Shown piece by piece: positions 24,605 through 33,166 of a stretch of 64,000 nt of DNA; within the stretch, counting starts at the first letter, position 1, and each line of letters begins with the position of its first letter. The notes under the pieces were generated by a model. The model had not been told where the DNA came from. It saw only the letters and a program-made list of their open reading frames with translations, and did not search any database. The stretch is from Candidatus Leucobacter sulfamidivorax (GTDB lineage Bacteria > Actinomycetota > Actinomycetes > Actinomycetales > Microbacteriaceae), in the NCBI GenBank assembly GCA_016771945.1, contig QZLF01000001.1, positions 949,447 to 1,013,446 of the forward strand. The letters run 5' to 3'. Position numbers and translations under genes: made by a program.

Positions 24605-24958
24605 ATGAGCACCGAGGCACCGGAGTTCTTCACGGCGACGCTGTCGGAGGCCGAGGCCGGCCCGTTCGAGCGCGGCCGCGTGCAGATGCTGCGCGGCTTC
24701 GGCGAGGGTGGGCGCGACGACCTGGCGGCCGGCTACTGGTACGTCACCACGGAGGAGGCGCCCGAGCCCTTCCCGCTCACCGTCGACTCCGACGAGAGCT
24801 TCCACCTGCTGGAGGGGCATCTGCGCATCGAGTTCGTCGGGGGAGAGACCGTCGAGCTGCTGCCCGGCGACTCGATCTCGTACCACGCCGGCGACGACAT
24901 GGTCTGGACCGTGCTGGAGGACTCGGTGAAGTTCTTCGTCAACAGCCGCACGAAGTAG
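24605..24958 (+). CDS. Cupin domain protein
   Basis: A 117-residue single-domain cupin. The beta-barrel motifs are SDESFHLLEGHLRIE (motif 1, of which only one histidine is seen) and LPGDSISYHAGDDMVWTVLE (motif 2). The metal-binding set looks incomplete, so it may be a binding rather than an enzymatic cupin. The ATG at 24605 follows GGCAGGGAGACG. TAGAGT at 24568-24573 may be the -10 box. The 3' end overlaps the amidase gene on the other strand by 20 bases. Confidence 0.8.
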   Translation: MSTEAPEFFTATLSEAEAGPFERGRVQMLRGFGEGGRDDLAAGYWYVTTEEAPEPFPLTVDSDESFHLLEGHLRIEFVGGETVELLPGDSISYHAGDDMVWTVLEDSVKFFVNSRTK

Positions 24959-26981
24959 GGCCGCCGGTCCGCCGCGGGGGCAGGGTCAGCTCTTCGACGC
25001 GCGCCCCGGGCGGAACCGAGGGGGCGTGTACCCGGACCACCAGCAGTACGCTCCCGCCGAGGCGTTCGACGTGCTCGGGCAGCGGGGCGCTCACCGACCA
25101 AGATCCGTCGGCGCTTCGAACAGGCGACAGGATGCGGCCGTCGGCCCAGACCTCGATGGTCGCCGAACTGACGTCGGAGCCCGAGGGCATGCCCGGGTCG
25201 ATGGCGCAGTCGAGCCGGAGCCGGCCGTCGGCCTCCGCCACGGATGCGCGCACCGAGGGCCGCGGCGGCGCTCCCTCGATCCGGGCGCGCCGCGGGAGCG
25301 AGCTCGACGGAAGTGACGGCGTCAGCGGAGGCGTCGGGCGCGCCGGTCCGTGCTCCTCGAAGAGGCGGGCGATCTCCATCAACCGTCCATCGGAGTAGGC
25401 GGGCCCGGCGATCGTGAGATTGACGGGCATGCCGATGTCGGCCATCCGCCCCATGGGCACGTTCACGGTGGGAATGCCGAGGCTGCGGATCGCGCGATTG
25501 CCGTTCGAGAACAGCACACCGTTCCGCAGCGCCTCCTCCATGTGCGCCTCGTCGGTGAAGAGATCGGATCGCGCCACGTCGCCATTGGCGGGGAAGACGA
25601 CCGCGTCGAGCCCCAGTCGCTCCATCCATTCCTCGAAGTCGAGCTCGCGGGCGCGTTCCAGTCCCCGAAGCGACTGCTCGAGCCCCGGCATCTCCTCCCA
25701 TTCCAGCACGCCCGCCTTCGCGAGCTCCACGAGCCTGGCGTAGTCGAAGGCCGAGCCGGCGTTGGCGTACACGCGCAGCGGCATATCGGGAAAGATCAGG
25801 TCCCCGTCGACGACGGCGAGGCTCGACAGCCCCGGTGCGCCGTTCCGCTCCAGGAACTCGTCCCACGCGCGCGCCATGATGGGGCCGATCTCGGTGTCCT
25901 CCCAGTGCGCGTCGACGAGGCCCCGCTCGACGAGCCCGCGGGCCTCGGGCCGATCCAGCTCGGAGTTGGAGACCACCGGGAAGTCCACGGGGACGACCTC
26001 GGCACCGAGCCCGGTGAGCGCGAGCGCCGCCCGGTCCCACAGGGCGCGCACGCTCGGACGGATGGCCACGGGGTTCGCCTTGTGCGGATCCTCCCCGATG
26101 AACATCCGGGGAACGCCGAGCCTGAGGCCCGCGAGGTCGTGCAGGGGCTCGGGATGCAGGATCGACTCGCGCACCTCGCCGACGTCGGGGAGCGTCACGG
26201 CCCGCTGCGTCCGCCAGAAATCGCCTGCGGTCTCCGGGTCGGGTACGAGCAGCGGATCGAGGATCAGCCGCAGGTCGGCGATCGAGCGCGCGTAGGGCAC
26301 CACCACGTCGCAGCTGGGGAAGAGCGGCCAGTTGCCGCGAATCGAGACGAGGCCGCGGGAGGGCGTGTAGGCGACCAGGGCGTTGTTCGAGGCGGGGGAG
26401 CGTCCGGAGGAGAGGGTCTCCTCGGCCAGGCCGAAGGCGCCGAAGCCGGCGGCGGTCGCCGTGCCCGCGCCGTTCGAGGAGCCCGAGCCGTAGGCGGCCG
26501 TGAGATAGGCGGGATGGTAAGGACTGCGGGCGTAGCCGTAGAGTCCGGGCTGCACGCCGCCCGCGGCCATCGGCGGCATGTTCGTCTTGCCGATCAGCAC
26601 GGCCCCGGCGCCGCGCAGCTGCTCGACGGTCGCGGCGTCGGAGCTCGCGACGAGTTCGGCGAAGGCGGGACTGCCGGAGGCGACTGTGAGACCGCGCACC
26701 TTGAAACTGTCCTTCACGGTGAAGGGGACGCCGTCGAGCGGCCCGAGCGGAGTCCCGCGTCGGCGACGCTCGTCCGAGGCCTCGGCCTCCGCCATCGCGT
26801 CCGGGTTGAGCACCGGCACGGCGTTCAGGCAGTGCCCCGTGCGGTCGTAGAAGCCGATGCGGTTGAGGTAGGCGCAGACGAGGTCGACGCTCGTCGTCGC
26901 CCCCGACGCCAGCGCGGCCGAGATCTCGTCCGTGCTCAACTCCGTGACGTCGGGTCCGCTCACTGCCTGCTCGACCGCCAC
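24939..26981 (-). CDS. Amidase signature enzyme with C-terminal beta-domain extension
   Basis: A 680-residue amidase. The Ser-cisSer-Lys triad is visible as VKDSFKV (lysine), GSGSSNGAG (cis-serine) and SSGRSPAS (nucleophile). Residues up to about 540 form the amidase fold. The last 130 residues follow a Pro/Ser linker and look like an Ig-type beta-sandwich (IEVWADGRILSPV, VLLVVRVHAPSV), an uncommon addition. No signal peptide. GTG 26981 is chosen because GGAGG lies five bases upstream; an in-frame GTG at 27026 lacks one. Substrate unknown. Confidence 0.82.
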   Translation of the reverse strand: MAVEQAVSGPDVTELSTDEISAALASGATTSVDLVCAYLNRIGFYDRTGHCLNAVPVLNPDAMAEAEASDERRRRGTPLGPLDGVPFTVKDSFKVRGLTVASGSPAFAELVASSDAATVEQLRGAGAVLIGKTNMPPMAAGGVQPGLYGYARSPYHPAYLTAAYGSGSSNGAGTATAAGFGAFGLAEETLSSGRSPASNNALVAYTPSRGLVSIRGNWPLFPSCDVVVPYARSIADLRLILDPLLVPDPETAGDFWRTQRAVTLPDVGEVRESILHPEPLHDLAGLRLGVPRMFIGEDPHKANPVAIRPSVRALWDRAALALTGLGAEVVPVDFPVVSNSELDRPEARGLVERGLVDAHWEDTEIGPIMARAWDEFLERNGAPGLSSLAVVDGDLIFPDMPLRVYANAGSAFDYARLVELAKAGVLEWEEMPGLEQSLRGLERARELDFEEWMERLGLDAVVFPANGDVARSDLFTDEAHMEEALRNGVLFSNGNRAIRSLGIPTVNVPMGRMADIGMPVNLTIAGPAYSDGRLMEIARLFEEHGPARPTPPLTPSLPSSSLPRRARIEGAPPRPSVRASVAEADGRLRLDCAIDPGMPSGSDVSSATIEVWADGRILSPVRSADGSWSVSAPLPEHVERLGGSVLLVVRVHAPSVPPGARVEELTLPPRRTGGPTSCGC

Positions 26982-27105
26982 CGCGCCTCCAGGGATCGCC
27001 TCCGAGCGGCCCGTCCGCGGCCGCACGGAACATTCAACGGGAGGGCCGAGGGAGCGTCAAGCGCGCCTTCGCGAAGGGGCGTTCGGCTGTCGAGAACGGG
27101 CCGGA

Positions 27106-28260
27106 TCACCGCTCCGCGGACGCCGAGGCCTCCGCGCCCGGCTCCGCCTCGCCCTGGGCGTAGGCCGAGAGGGTGCGCGCGTACACCGTGAACCACGTGA
27201 ACAGCAGACCCGCCGACACGAACTCGACGCCGGTCAGGTTGAGGTAGCCGACCGGTATCCAGAGGATCGCCGAGACGACGATGCCGGCCAGCGTGAGCAC
27301 CGTGAGCACGAGGAAGCTGCCGGGCAGCTGCGGCACGGCCGCCAGCGTGAAGATGCCGAGCAGTCCGAAGGCCACGACCATGCCGCTCGCCGCGCCGACG
27401 TGCACGGCGGTGTTGACCTGGTCGTGCACGAGGCCCGCGACGCACATCAGGAGACCCGCGGCGACGAGCAGCCAGGCGATCGTGCGGGCGCGGCGCCGGA
27501 TCGTCCAGAAGCCGCCGTCGTCGGCGCGGCGCCGGGCGAGGCCCTGCGCGGCCTCCCGGGCGGCGTAGTCCGAGAACACCACGATGACGAGGCCGGTGAG
27601 GATCAGCGCCCCGTTGAAGGCGACGGCGCTGCTGCTGCCGGACTGGTTGCCGAGCTGCGAGAAGTGCAGCTCCCACCAGCGGTCGTCGGGGGAGGTGAGC
27701 ATGCTCGCCAGGGTGCCCATGAAGAGCACGAGGGTGGCCAGCATCGCGACGTTCACCGCGGTCGTGCGAGAGCCCAGCAGGCTGCTGACGTAGGCGAAGA
27801 TCGCCGCGGCCGCGCCGGCGAGCACCGCGCCGCCGTAGGGATCGATCGTCAGCCCCTGGAAGCCCTGCTGGAAGACGTTCGCGATGGCCTCGATGCTGAG
27901 CGCGGAGACGGCGGCGATCGCGATGGTCAGCACCACCGCGTCGACGATGCGCTTCGCCAGAGGCAGCTCGCGCCGCCAGGCCAGCCGCCCCCGGCGCGTC
28001 GTGACGACGAAGGAGACCGCGAACGCGGCCGCGGTGCAGACCCCGGTGATCCAGGCGGCGTACGTGCCGAGCGACTCGGAGTCGCCGCCGAGCGGCAGGT
28101 GGGCCCCCTGTACCCAGACGACGTAGACGACGGCGGCGAGGAGGAACGCCGCGATGGCCGAGTAGCTCGCCCTCGACTCGACGCGTGCGCTGGGTGCGCG
28201 CTCGGACGCCGCGTTCGAGGCGTCGGCCCGGAGGGCGGGGGATTCGGTCACAGCAGCCAT
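27106..28260 (-). CDS. Multi-span membrane protein, DUF998-like
   Basis: A 384-residue integral membrane protein with about nine hydrophobic spans between residues 35 and 365, and disordered Ala/Glu-rich ends. The segment DDRWWELHFSQLGNQ, then a span and a paired HVGAASGMVV, recalls DUF998/Frag1-like proteins of actinobacteria, but this is a loose resemblance. It begins one base before the YbaK gene's stop region (same strand, YbaK upstream) and so is likely cotranscribed with it. Confidence 0.6.
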   Translation of the reverse strand: MAAVTESPALRADASNAASERAPSARVESRASYSAIAAFLLAAVVYVVWVQGAHLPLGGDSESLGTYAAWITGVCTAAAFAVSFVVTTRRGRLAWRRELPLAKRIVDAVVLTIAIAAVSALSIEAIANVFQQGFQGLTIDPYGGAVLAGAAAAIFAYVSSLLGSRTTAVNVAMLATLVLFMGTLASMLTSPDDRWWELHFSQLGNQSGSSSAVAFNGALILTGLVIVVFSDYAAREAAQGLARRRADDGGFWTIRRRARTIAWLLVAAGLLMCVAGLVHDQVNTAVHVGAASGMVVAFGLLGIFTLAAVPQLPGSFLVLTVLTLAGIVVSAILWIPVGYLNLTGVEFVSAGLLFTWFTVYARTLSAYAQGEAEPGAEASASAER

Positions 28261-28261
28261 G

Positions 28262-28771
28262 CTAGGCGGGTGCGCCCGGATCGGCGCCCTCGCCGCGCCA
28301 GCCGACCGAGACGTCGACCCAGTCCTCCGCTCCGGCGAGCGACGCGAGCCGCTCGATGGGGAGCTCCACCGCCGAAGTGCTCGTGCCGGCCGCGGGGAAC
28401 ACCGTCTCGAAGCGGCGCAGCGACTCGTCCAGGAACACGCGCGTGCCCGCGGGGTTCGCGAAGGGGCAGACCCCGCCGATCGGGTAGCCGGTCAGCTCGG
28501 GCACCTCGTCGCCCTGCAGCATGCGCGGCTTGCCGCCGAAGCGCCGCTTGAACAGCCCGCCGTTCACCTTCGCGTCGCCGGCGACCACGACGAGCAGGGC
28601 GCGATCCGCCGCCTCGGGGTCCGAGAAGCCGAGGGTCTTCGCGATGCGCGCCGGCTCCGTGCCGACCTTCTCCGCCGCCAGCTCCACCGTCGCGCTCGAC
28701 TCGGCGAACTCGAGAATCTCGCCGTCCCAGCCCCGACCGATCAGATGCTCGCGCACACGTGCGACCCCCAT
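28262..28771 (-). CDS. YbaK/EbsC family aminoacyl-tRNA deacylase
   Basis: A 169-residue trans-editing domain that should remove wrongly attached amino acids from tRNA, as YbaK does for Cys-tRNAPro. The features are ARIAKTLGF, the catalytic-lysine strand VVVAGDAKVNG, and GYPIGGVCPFAN with the conserved GG and P. ATG 28771 has GGAAGGAG upstream. The gene is the first of a two-gene unit with the membrane protein. Amino-acid specificity (Cys, Ala or other) is not decidable by eye. Confidence 0.87.
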   Translation of the reverse strand: MGVARVREHLIGRGWDGEILEFAESSATVELAAEKVGTEPARIAKTLGFSDPEAADRALLVVVAGDAKVNGGLFKRRFGGKPRMLQGDEVPELTGYPIGGVCPFANPAGTRVFLDESLRRFETVFPAAGTSTSAVELPIERLASLAGAEDWVDVSVGWRGEGADPGAPA

Positions 28772-28902
28772 GTCCGTACTCCTTCCGGTGCCCCGACGGG
28801 CCGCCTTCCACCCTAGCGCCGCGAGACGGAGGCGCGCCTGCCGCACGGTGGCCCCGGAGCAGCCGCGGCGTATCATTGAAGCAGTTCGCGAGGAGGTGGG
28901 CC

Positions 28903-29928
28903 ATGCAGGGAGAGGACCGGGGCCCGGATCGCGTAGACGTGCGCACCGACTCCTTCGAGCAGTGGCAGCGGATCGTCTCGGCCTCGTTCGTGCCGCTCCA
29001 CGTCGAGAGCCCCGATCCGCCCTCCTTCGCCGCGCACCTCAGCGGCCGGGTGCTCGACGGCGTCTTCTTCTCCTCCATCGGGGTGAGCGAGCACCAGGTG
29101 ACCCGCACCCCCGAGCTCATCGCCGGCTCCGCCGAGATGTTCTACAAGCTCACCCTGCAGCTCGACGGCACCGCGATGCTCGTGCAGGATGGCAAGGAGG
29201 CGATCCTCAGCCCCGGCGACATCGGACTCTACGACACGAGCCGCCCCTACACGCTCGCCTTCGACCGGCCCATGCGCGCCATCGTCGTCATGTTCCCCCA
29301 CGGACTCATCGACCTCGACACCTCCGAGATCGGCGCGCTCACGGCGCTGCGCCTCGCCGGCGACGAGGGGCTCGGCAGGCTGGTCAGCCCCTTCCTGCGC
29401 GAGATGATGGGCACCGTCGGCAAGGTCGACGGCTCGACCGAGCTGCGTCTCGTGCACAACACGATCGACATGATCTCGACGCTGCTCTCGAGCGAGCTGA
29501 TCCGTCTCTCCGGCGGCTCGCAGACGCGCGGCGGCGAGCTGCTGCACTCGATCCACGACTACATCGCCCGCAACCTGCACGATCCCGAGCTCAGCGTGCG
29601 GTCGATCGCGGCCGCGCACTACATCTCGCCGCGCTACCTGCAGCAGATCTTCCAGAAGCAGGGCACGTCGATCTCGCAGTGGATCCGCGAGCGGCGCATG
29701 GGCTACGTGCGGCGCGACCTGGGCGATCCGCGGCTCGCGCATCGCTCCATCGCGCAGATCGCCTCGAGCTGGGGCTTCACCAACCAGGCGCACTTCTGCA
29801 AGGCGTTCAAGGCCGACACGGGCGAGACGGCCGGCGGCTTCCGGGCCCGGGCGCTCGACGCGATCGAGGCGTCCGCCGCGAGCGACGCGCCCGCGCCCGG
29901 ACCGGGAGAGCTGCTCAGCGCTCGGTGA
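28903..29928 (+). CDS. AraC family transcriptional regulator
   Basis: A 341-residue regulator with an AraC_binding_2-type N-terminal cupin domain (MFYKLTLQLDGTAML near residue 83, with DIGLYDTSRPYTL) and a C-terminal double helix-turn-helix: NLHDPELSVRSIAAAHYIS, then SPRYLQQIFQKQG, and IAQIASSWGFTNQAHFCKAF. A TATCAT box at 28871-28876 may be its -10. AGGAGGTGGG precedes ATG 28903. It converges on the EthD/monooxygenase pair with a 14-base overlap and probably controls them. Confidence 0.85.
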   Translation: MQGEDRGPDRVDVRTDSFEQWQRIVSASFVPLHVESPDPPSFAAHLSGRVLDGVFFSSIGVSEHQVTRTPELIAGSAEMFYKLTLQLDGTAMLVQDGKEAILSPGDIGLYDTSRPYTLAFDRPMRAIVVMFPHGLIDLDTSEIGALTALRLAGDEGLGRLVSPFLREMMGTVGKVDGSTELRLVHNTIDMISTLLSSELIRLSGGSQTRGGELLHSIHDYIARNLHDPELSVRSIAAAHYISPRYLQQIFQKQGTSISQWIRERRMGYVRRDLGDPRLAHRSIAQIASSWGFTNQAHFCKAFKADTGETAGGFRARALDAIEASAASDAPAPGPGELLSAR

Positions 29929-30214
29929 CGGGGTAGTCGATGACCACCGCGCCGCCGCTCGCATAGTTCGGCACGTCGGCGGCGAGGGCCTGGCCCTCGG
30001 GAGAGCTCATCGCGGCCACGAACGCCGCGTGATCGGCGAACTCGGCCTCGAAGACCGCGAAGTACGGCGCGCCCTGGCCCGAGACGTTCAGGCTGTAGCG
30101 GCTCGCCTCGACGCCGGGGAGCTCGTCCACCAGCGGCAGATGAGTGCTCTCGTAGTAGGCGGCGAAGGCCTCGCGATCGGTCGGCTCGGGGTAGAGGACG
30201 ACGAGCTTGTGCAT
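29915..30214 (-). CDS. EthD family small protein
   Basis: A 99-residue ferredoxin-like (dimeric alpha/beta barrel) protein: HKLVVLYPEPTDREAFAAYY, ESTHLPLVDELPG with the family histidine, and a C-terminal FVAAMSSPEGQALAADV. EthD-type proteins accompany oxygenases and their role is not well defined. The gene lies 59 bases downstream of the monooxygenase on the same strand with an AAGGAG ribosome site, so they are an operon. Its last 14 bases overlap the AraC gene end. Confidence 0.8.
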   Translation of the reverse strand: MHKLVVLYPEPTDREAFAAYYESTHLPLVDELPGVEASRYSLNVSGQGAPYFAVFEAEFADHAAFVAAMSSPEGQALAADVPNYASGGAVVIDYPVTER

Positions 30215-30273
30215 GTTCTGCTCCTTGGGTGCGTCGGGCTCGGGTTCGGCGGGCAGGGTGTGACGGGCCCGGT

Positions 30274-31497
30274 TCAGCGGGCCTGGGACCGGGCGATCGC
30301 CGCCGCGACCCGCTCCGGAGTGGCAAGGATATCCCACTGGGCGACCGGGAAGTTGAAGTTCCAGGTGAACTCGTCGAGCAGCGCCTGATCCTGCGCCATC
30401 GCGCCGACCAGCTGCAGCAGATGCTGGGGCGGGGGACCGGCCATGAGGTTCGACCAGTCCCAGGCCGCCTCGACGCGCTCCCGGCGGCGCAGGGCCACCT
30501 TCTCCATGAAGCGCAGGTCGAAGCTCTGGTCCTCGAGGATCGTGTCGCCGACCACCTGCGCCGAGTAGCTCGCCGAGTTCGCGCCCTGGCCCACGATCGG
30601 GTCGAGCGTCGAATGCGCATCGCCCATGGCGAGCACATAGCGGCCGTTGCCGAGCTGCTTGAAGTCGTTCCGCAGCACGGGCGTGAACTGGCCCTGCATC
30701 TGGTCGCCCGGCCGGGCGAGGCCGAACTCCGACTCGTCGACCCGCGCGTAGGTGAGCGGGTAGTGGCGCCGCAGCACGTCGAGCACGAAGGAGCGGAAGC
30801 CCTCGGGATCCTCGTCGACCTTCCAATCGACCAGCCGCTCGAGCTCGCCGCCCGGCACGTTCTCGAAGAGCAGCGCCGTGACGTGGCCGTCGAAGGAGTG
30901 CATCGGGATCTCGAGCAGGTCGCCGTGCCCGGGCGAGGCCGCGATCGAGACGCCCTTGGGGTCGTTCTCCGCGATGCCCGTCCAGAATCCGACCTCGAGG
31001 CGGCGCAGCGGGCCGGGCAGCGGATCGCGGCGCGGCGAGTGCCCGAAGAACTCGCCGAGCGAGTACTTGCCCGCGGCGGCGACCAGCAGATCGTGGTGCT
31101 CGCTCAGCGCCTCGAGATCGGCGACGTCGACCGGGCGCACCTCGAGGCGGCCGCCGCGGTTCTCGAAGTCGGCCATGAGCGTTGGCAGGTAGATGCGGTA
31201 GTCGACCGCGCGGGAGCGCTGCTGGAAGTCCCCGCGGAAGACGATCGGCTCGGGCAGCCCGAAGTAGTGGTGGTGCGAGTCGTAGCCGTACTGCTCGACG
31301 GGCCAGTGGTCGACGCCGAGCCGCCGCTCGCGATCGATCGTGACGGCGTGGTGCGCGACGCTGTTCTGGATGCGTCCCTTCGCCAGCTCGTCGCCCGACT
31401 GCGGCGAGTAGATCGTGACGGGCACCCCCGCCTGGACGAGTTGCAGTCCGAGATGCAGGCCCGAGATGCCCGCCCCGACGATGCCGATGGTCGTCAT
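30274..31497 (-). CDS. Styrene/indole monooxygenase family flavoprotein
   Basis: A 407-residue group E flavoprotein monooxygenase like StyA or IifA, which epoxidises styrene or hydroxylates indole using FADH2 from a separate reductase. GIVGAGISG (5-13) is the FAD-binding start, the C-terminal FAD site is GNGRYVLAMGDAHSTLDPIV and the family pattern GQGAN follows. AAGGAGG precedes ATG 31497. No flavin reductase is encoded nearby, so it must use one from elsewhere. With the EthD and AraC genes this makes a small catabolic or detoxifying unit; indole is the more likely substrate in a soil or host bacterium, but this is inference. Confidence 0.82.
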   Translation of the reverse strand: MTTIGIVGAGISGLHLGLQLVQAGVPVTIYSPQSGDELAKGRIQNSVAHHAVTIDRERRLGVDHWPVEQYGYDSHHHYFGLPEPIVFRGDFQQRSRAVDYRIYLPTLMADFENRGGRLEVRPVDVADLEALSEHHDLLVAAAGKYSLGEFFGHSPRRDPLPGPLRRLEVGFWTGIAENDPKGVSIAASPGHGDLLEIPMHSFDGHVTALLFENVPGGELERLVDWKVDEDPEGFRSFVLDVLRRHYPLTYARVDESEFGLARPGDQMQGQFTPVLRNDFKQLGNGRYVLAMGDAHSTLDPIVGQGANSASYSAQVVGDTILEDQSFDLRFMEKVALRRRERVEAAWDWSNLMAGPPPQHLLQLVGAMAQDQALLDEFTWNFNFPVAQWDILATPERVAAAIARSQAR

Positions 31498-31565
31498 GAT
31501 GCCTCCTTGCGTTCCGACGCTCGATGCTCCGCGCGAGCGGCGATCCCGCCGCGTGGGGTGATCCC

Positions 31566-31594
31566 ACTGTAGAAAGGCGGTACCGGGCTGAGAA
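31566..31594 (-). promoter_or_regulatory. Candidate promoter for the monooxygenase operon
   Basis: On the minus strand TTCTCA (31594-31589) and TACAGT (31571-31566) are 17 bases apart, about 68 bases ahead of the monooxygenase ATG. The spacing is ideal; the -35 match is moderate. Confidence 0.4.
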
Positions 31595-31728
31595 GGGGCG
31601 CGGATCAACATCTGCCGGAAAGACAACTCGCGTGCGTGAAAGCGCAATCCGCGGATCGGGCCTTCCCCTCCGCGCCCTCTCCCGTCGTAATGATGCGCGT
31701 ATCGCTGTTCCGCCACGGTCCAGGCGAC

Positions 31729-31755
31729 GATGTGCGCACTATTGCGATGCGCACC
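31729..31755. repeat. Direct repeat GATG(T)GCGCAC in the divergent promoter region
   Basis: GATGTGCGCAC (31729-31739) and GATGCGCACC (31746-31755) are spaced 17 bases, with a related GATGCGCGTA near 31692. Direct repeats of this kind are what AraC-type proteins bind, and the region separates the monooxygenase operon from the MFS gene. The remainder of 31498-31796 shows no gene. Confidence 0.3.
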
Positions 31756-31796
31756 GCCCCGGCGACGCGGACTCGGACGCGGACTAGGGTGTAACG

Positions 31797-33107
31797 GTGA
31801 ACGAAGTTCGGCCAAACCGGCCCGCGGCGGATCCGCCTCGCAGGTATCGGATCCACCCCGCCTGGTGGGTGGCGGCGGCGGCCTTCTTCGCGCTGTTCGC
31901 CGCGGCGGGCTTCCGCGCGGCCCCGGGCGCGCTGATGGTGCCGCTGCACGACGAGTTCGGCTGGTCGATGAGCGAGATGTCGATCGCCGTCAGCGTGAAC
32001 CTCCTGCTCTACGGCTTGGTCGCCCCCTTCGCCGCGGCGCTCATGGACCGCTTCGGCCTGCGCCGCATCGTGATCGCCGCGCTGCTCGTCATCGTCGCGG
32101 GCGCCGCCGGCAGCACGCTGGTGACCGCGTCGTGGCAGCTGCTGGTCTTCTGGGGCGTGCTCATCGGATCGGGCGCCGGTTCGATGGCGCTCGTGCTCGC
32201 GGCGACCATCACGAGCCGGTGGTTCGTGCGCCGCCGCGGGCTCGTCATGGGCGTGCTCACGGCCGGATCCGCCACCGGCCAGCTCGTGCTGCTGCCGCCC
32301 GTGGCGGCGCTCGCCGAGAACGTCGGCTGGCGCGAGGCCTCGCTCCTCATCGCCGTCGCGGCGCTCGCCGCGGTGCCGCTCGTGTGGTGGGTGATGCGCG
32401 ACTACCCGGAGGACCGCGGGGTGCTGCCCTTCGGCGCCGACCCCGCACACTACACGGCCCCGTCGCGGGCCGCGGGCGGGGCGATCCGGCGCGCGCTCGG
32501 CGGGCTCCGCGTCGCTGCGAGGCACCGCGCGTTCTGGGCGCTCGCCGCTGCCTTCGCCATCTGCGGGGCCACCACGAACGGCCTCGTCGGCGTGCACTTC
32601 ATCCCATCGGCGCACGACCACGGCATGACCCAGACCGTCGCCGCGGGCCTCCTCGCCGTCGTCGGGCTCTTCGACATCCTGGGCACCGTGTTCTCGGGCT
32701 GGCTCACCGACCGCTTCGACCCCCGCTGGCTGCTCGCCGCGTACTACGGCTTCCGCGGGCTCGGCCTGATGGTGCTGCCCGTGCTGCTCTCGGACGCCGT
32801 GCACCCCGGCATGGTGGTCTTCGTGGTCCTCTACGGGCTCGACTGGGTGGCGACCGTGCCGCCCACCGTCGCGCTGTGCCGCGAGGTCTTCGGCGAGCAG
32901 AGCACGATCGTGTTCGGCTGGGTCTTCGCGGCGCATCAGGTCGGCGCCGCGGCCGCCGCGCTCGGGGCGGGGGCGATCCGCGACGCCTTCGGCAGCTACA
33001 CCTACGCCTGGCTCGGCGGCGCCGCGCTGTGCGCGGTCGCCGTGATCCTCTCGCTCATCGTGCGGCCGCGGAGGCTCGCGCCCGAGCCGGTCACCGCCGC
33101 GGCCTGA
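31797..33107 (+). CDS. MFS transporter
   Basis: A 436-residue major facilitator with about 12 membrane spans. The A-loop between spans 2 and 3 reads ALMDRFGLRRIVI, and the matching loop in the second half is GWLTDRFDPRWLL. It resembles the oxalate/formate-antiporter-like (MCT-type) MFS group with RGLVMGVLTAGSATGQ. The GTG at 31797 lies 6 bases after TAGGGT, so the transcript is probably leaderless. It is divergent from the monooxygenase operon; a link in substrate is possible but unproven. Confidence 0.84.
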   Translation: MNEVRPNRPAADPPRRYRIHPAWWVAAAAFFALFAAAGFRAAPGALMVPLHDEFGWSMSEMSIAVSVNLLLYGLVAPFAAALMDRFGLRRIVIAALLVIVAGAAGSTLVTASWQLLVFWGVLIGSGAGSMALVLAATITSRWFVRRRGLVMGVLTAGSATGQLVLLPPVAALAENVGWREASLLIAVAALAAVPLVWWVMRDYPEDRGVLPFGADPAHYTAPSRAAGGAIRRALGGLRVAARHRAFWALAAAFAICGATTNGLVGVHFIPSAHDHGMTQTVAAGLLAVVGLFDILGTVFSGWLTDRFDPRWLLAAYYGFRGLGLMVLPVLLSDAVHPGMVVFVVLYGLDWVATVPPTVALCREVFGEQSTIVFGWVFAAHQVGAAAAALGAGAIRDAFGSYTYAWLGGAALCAVAVILSLIVRPRRLAPEPVTAAA

Positions 33108-33130
33108 GCCGCCTCCCGCTCGCCGCCGGG

Positions 33131-33166
33131 CGCTCGCTCACTGCCAGGCGTTCGCTCACTGCCAGG
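33131..33166. repeat. 18-base tandem repeat at the end of the DUF4349 gene
   Basis: Two copies of CGCTCGCTCACTGCCAGG (33131-33148 and 33149-33166) differ at one base. The second holds the stop codon and last two codons of the minus-strand DUF4349 gene, so the gene end has been duplicated. Confidence 0.6.

Noticed and set aside
25350-27191. Plus-strand open frame opposite the amidase
   Set aside because: Antisense of an amidase with a complete catalytic triad; no motifs of its own.
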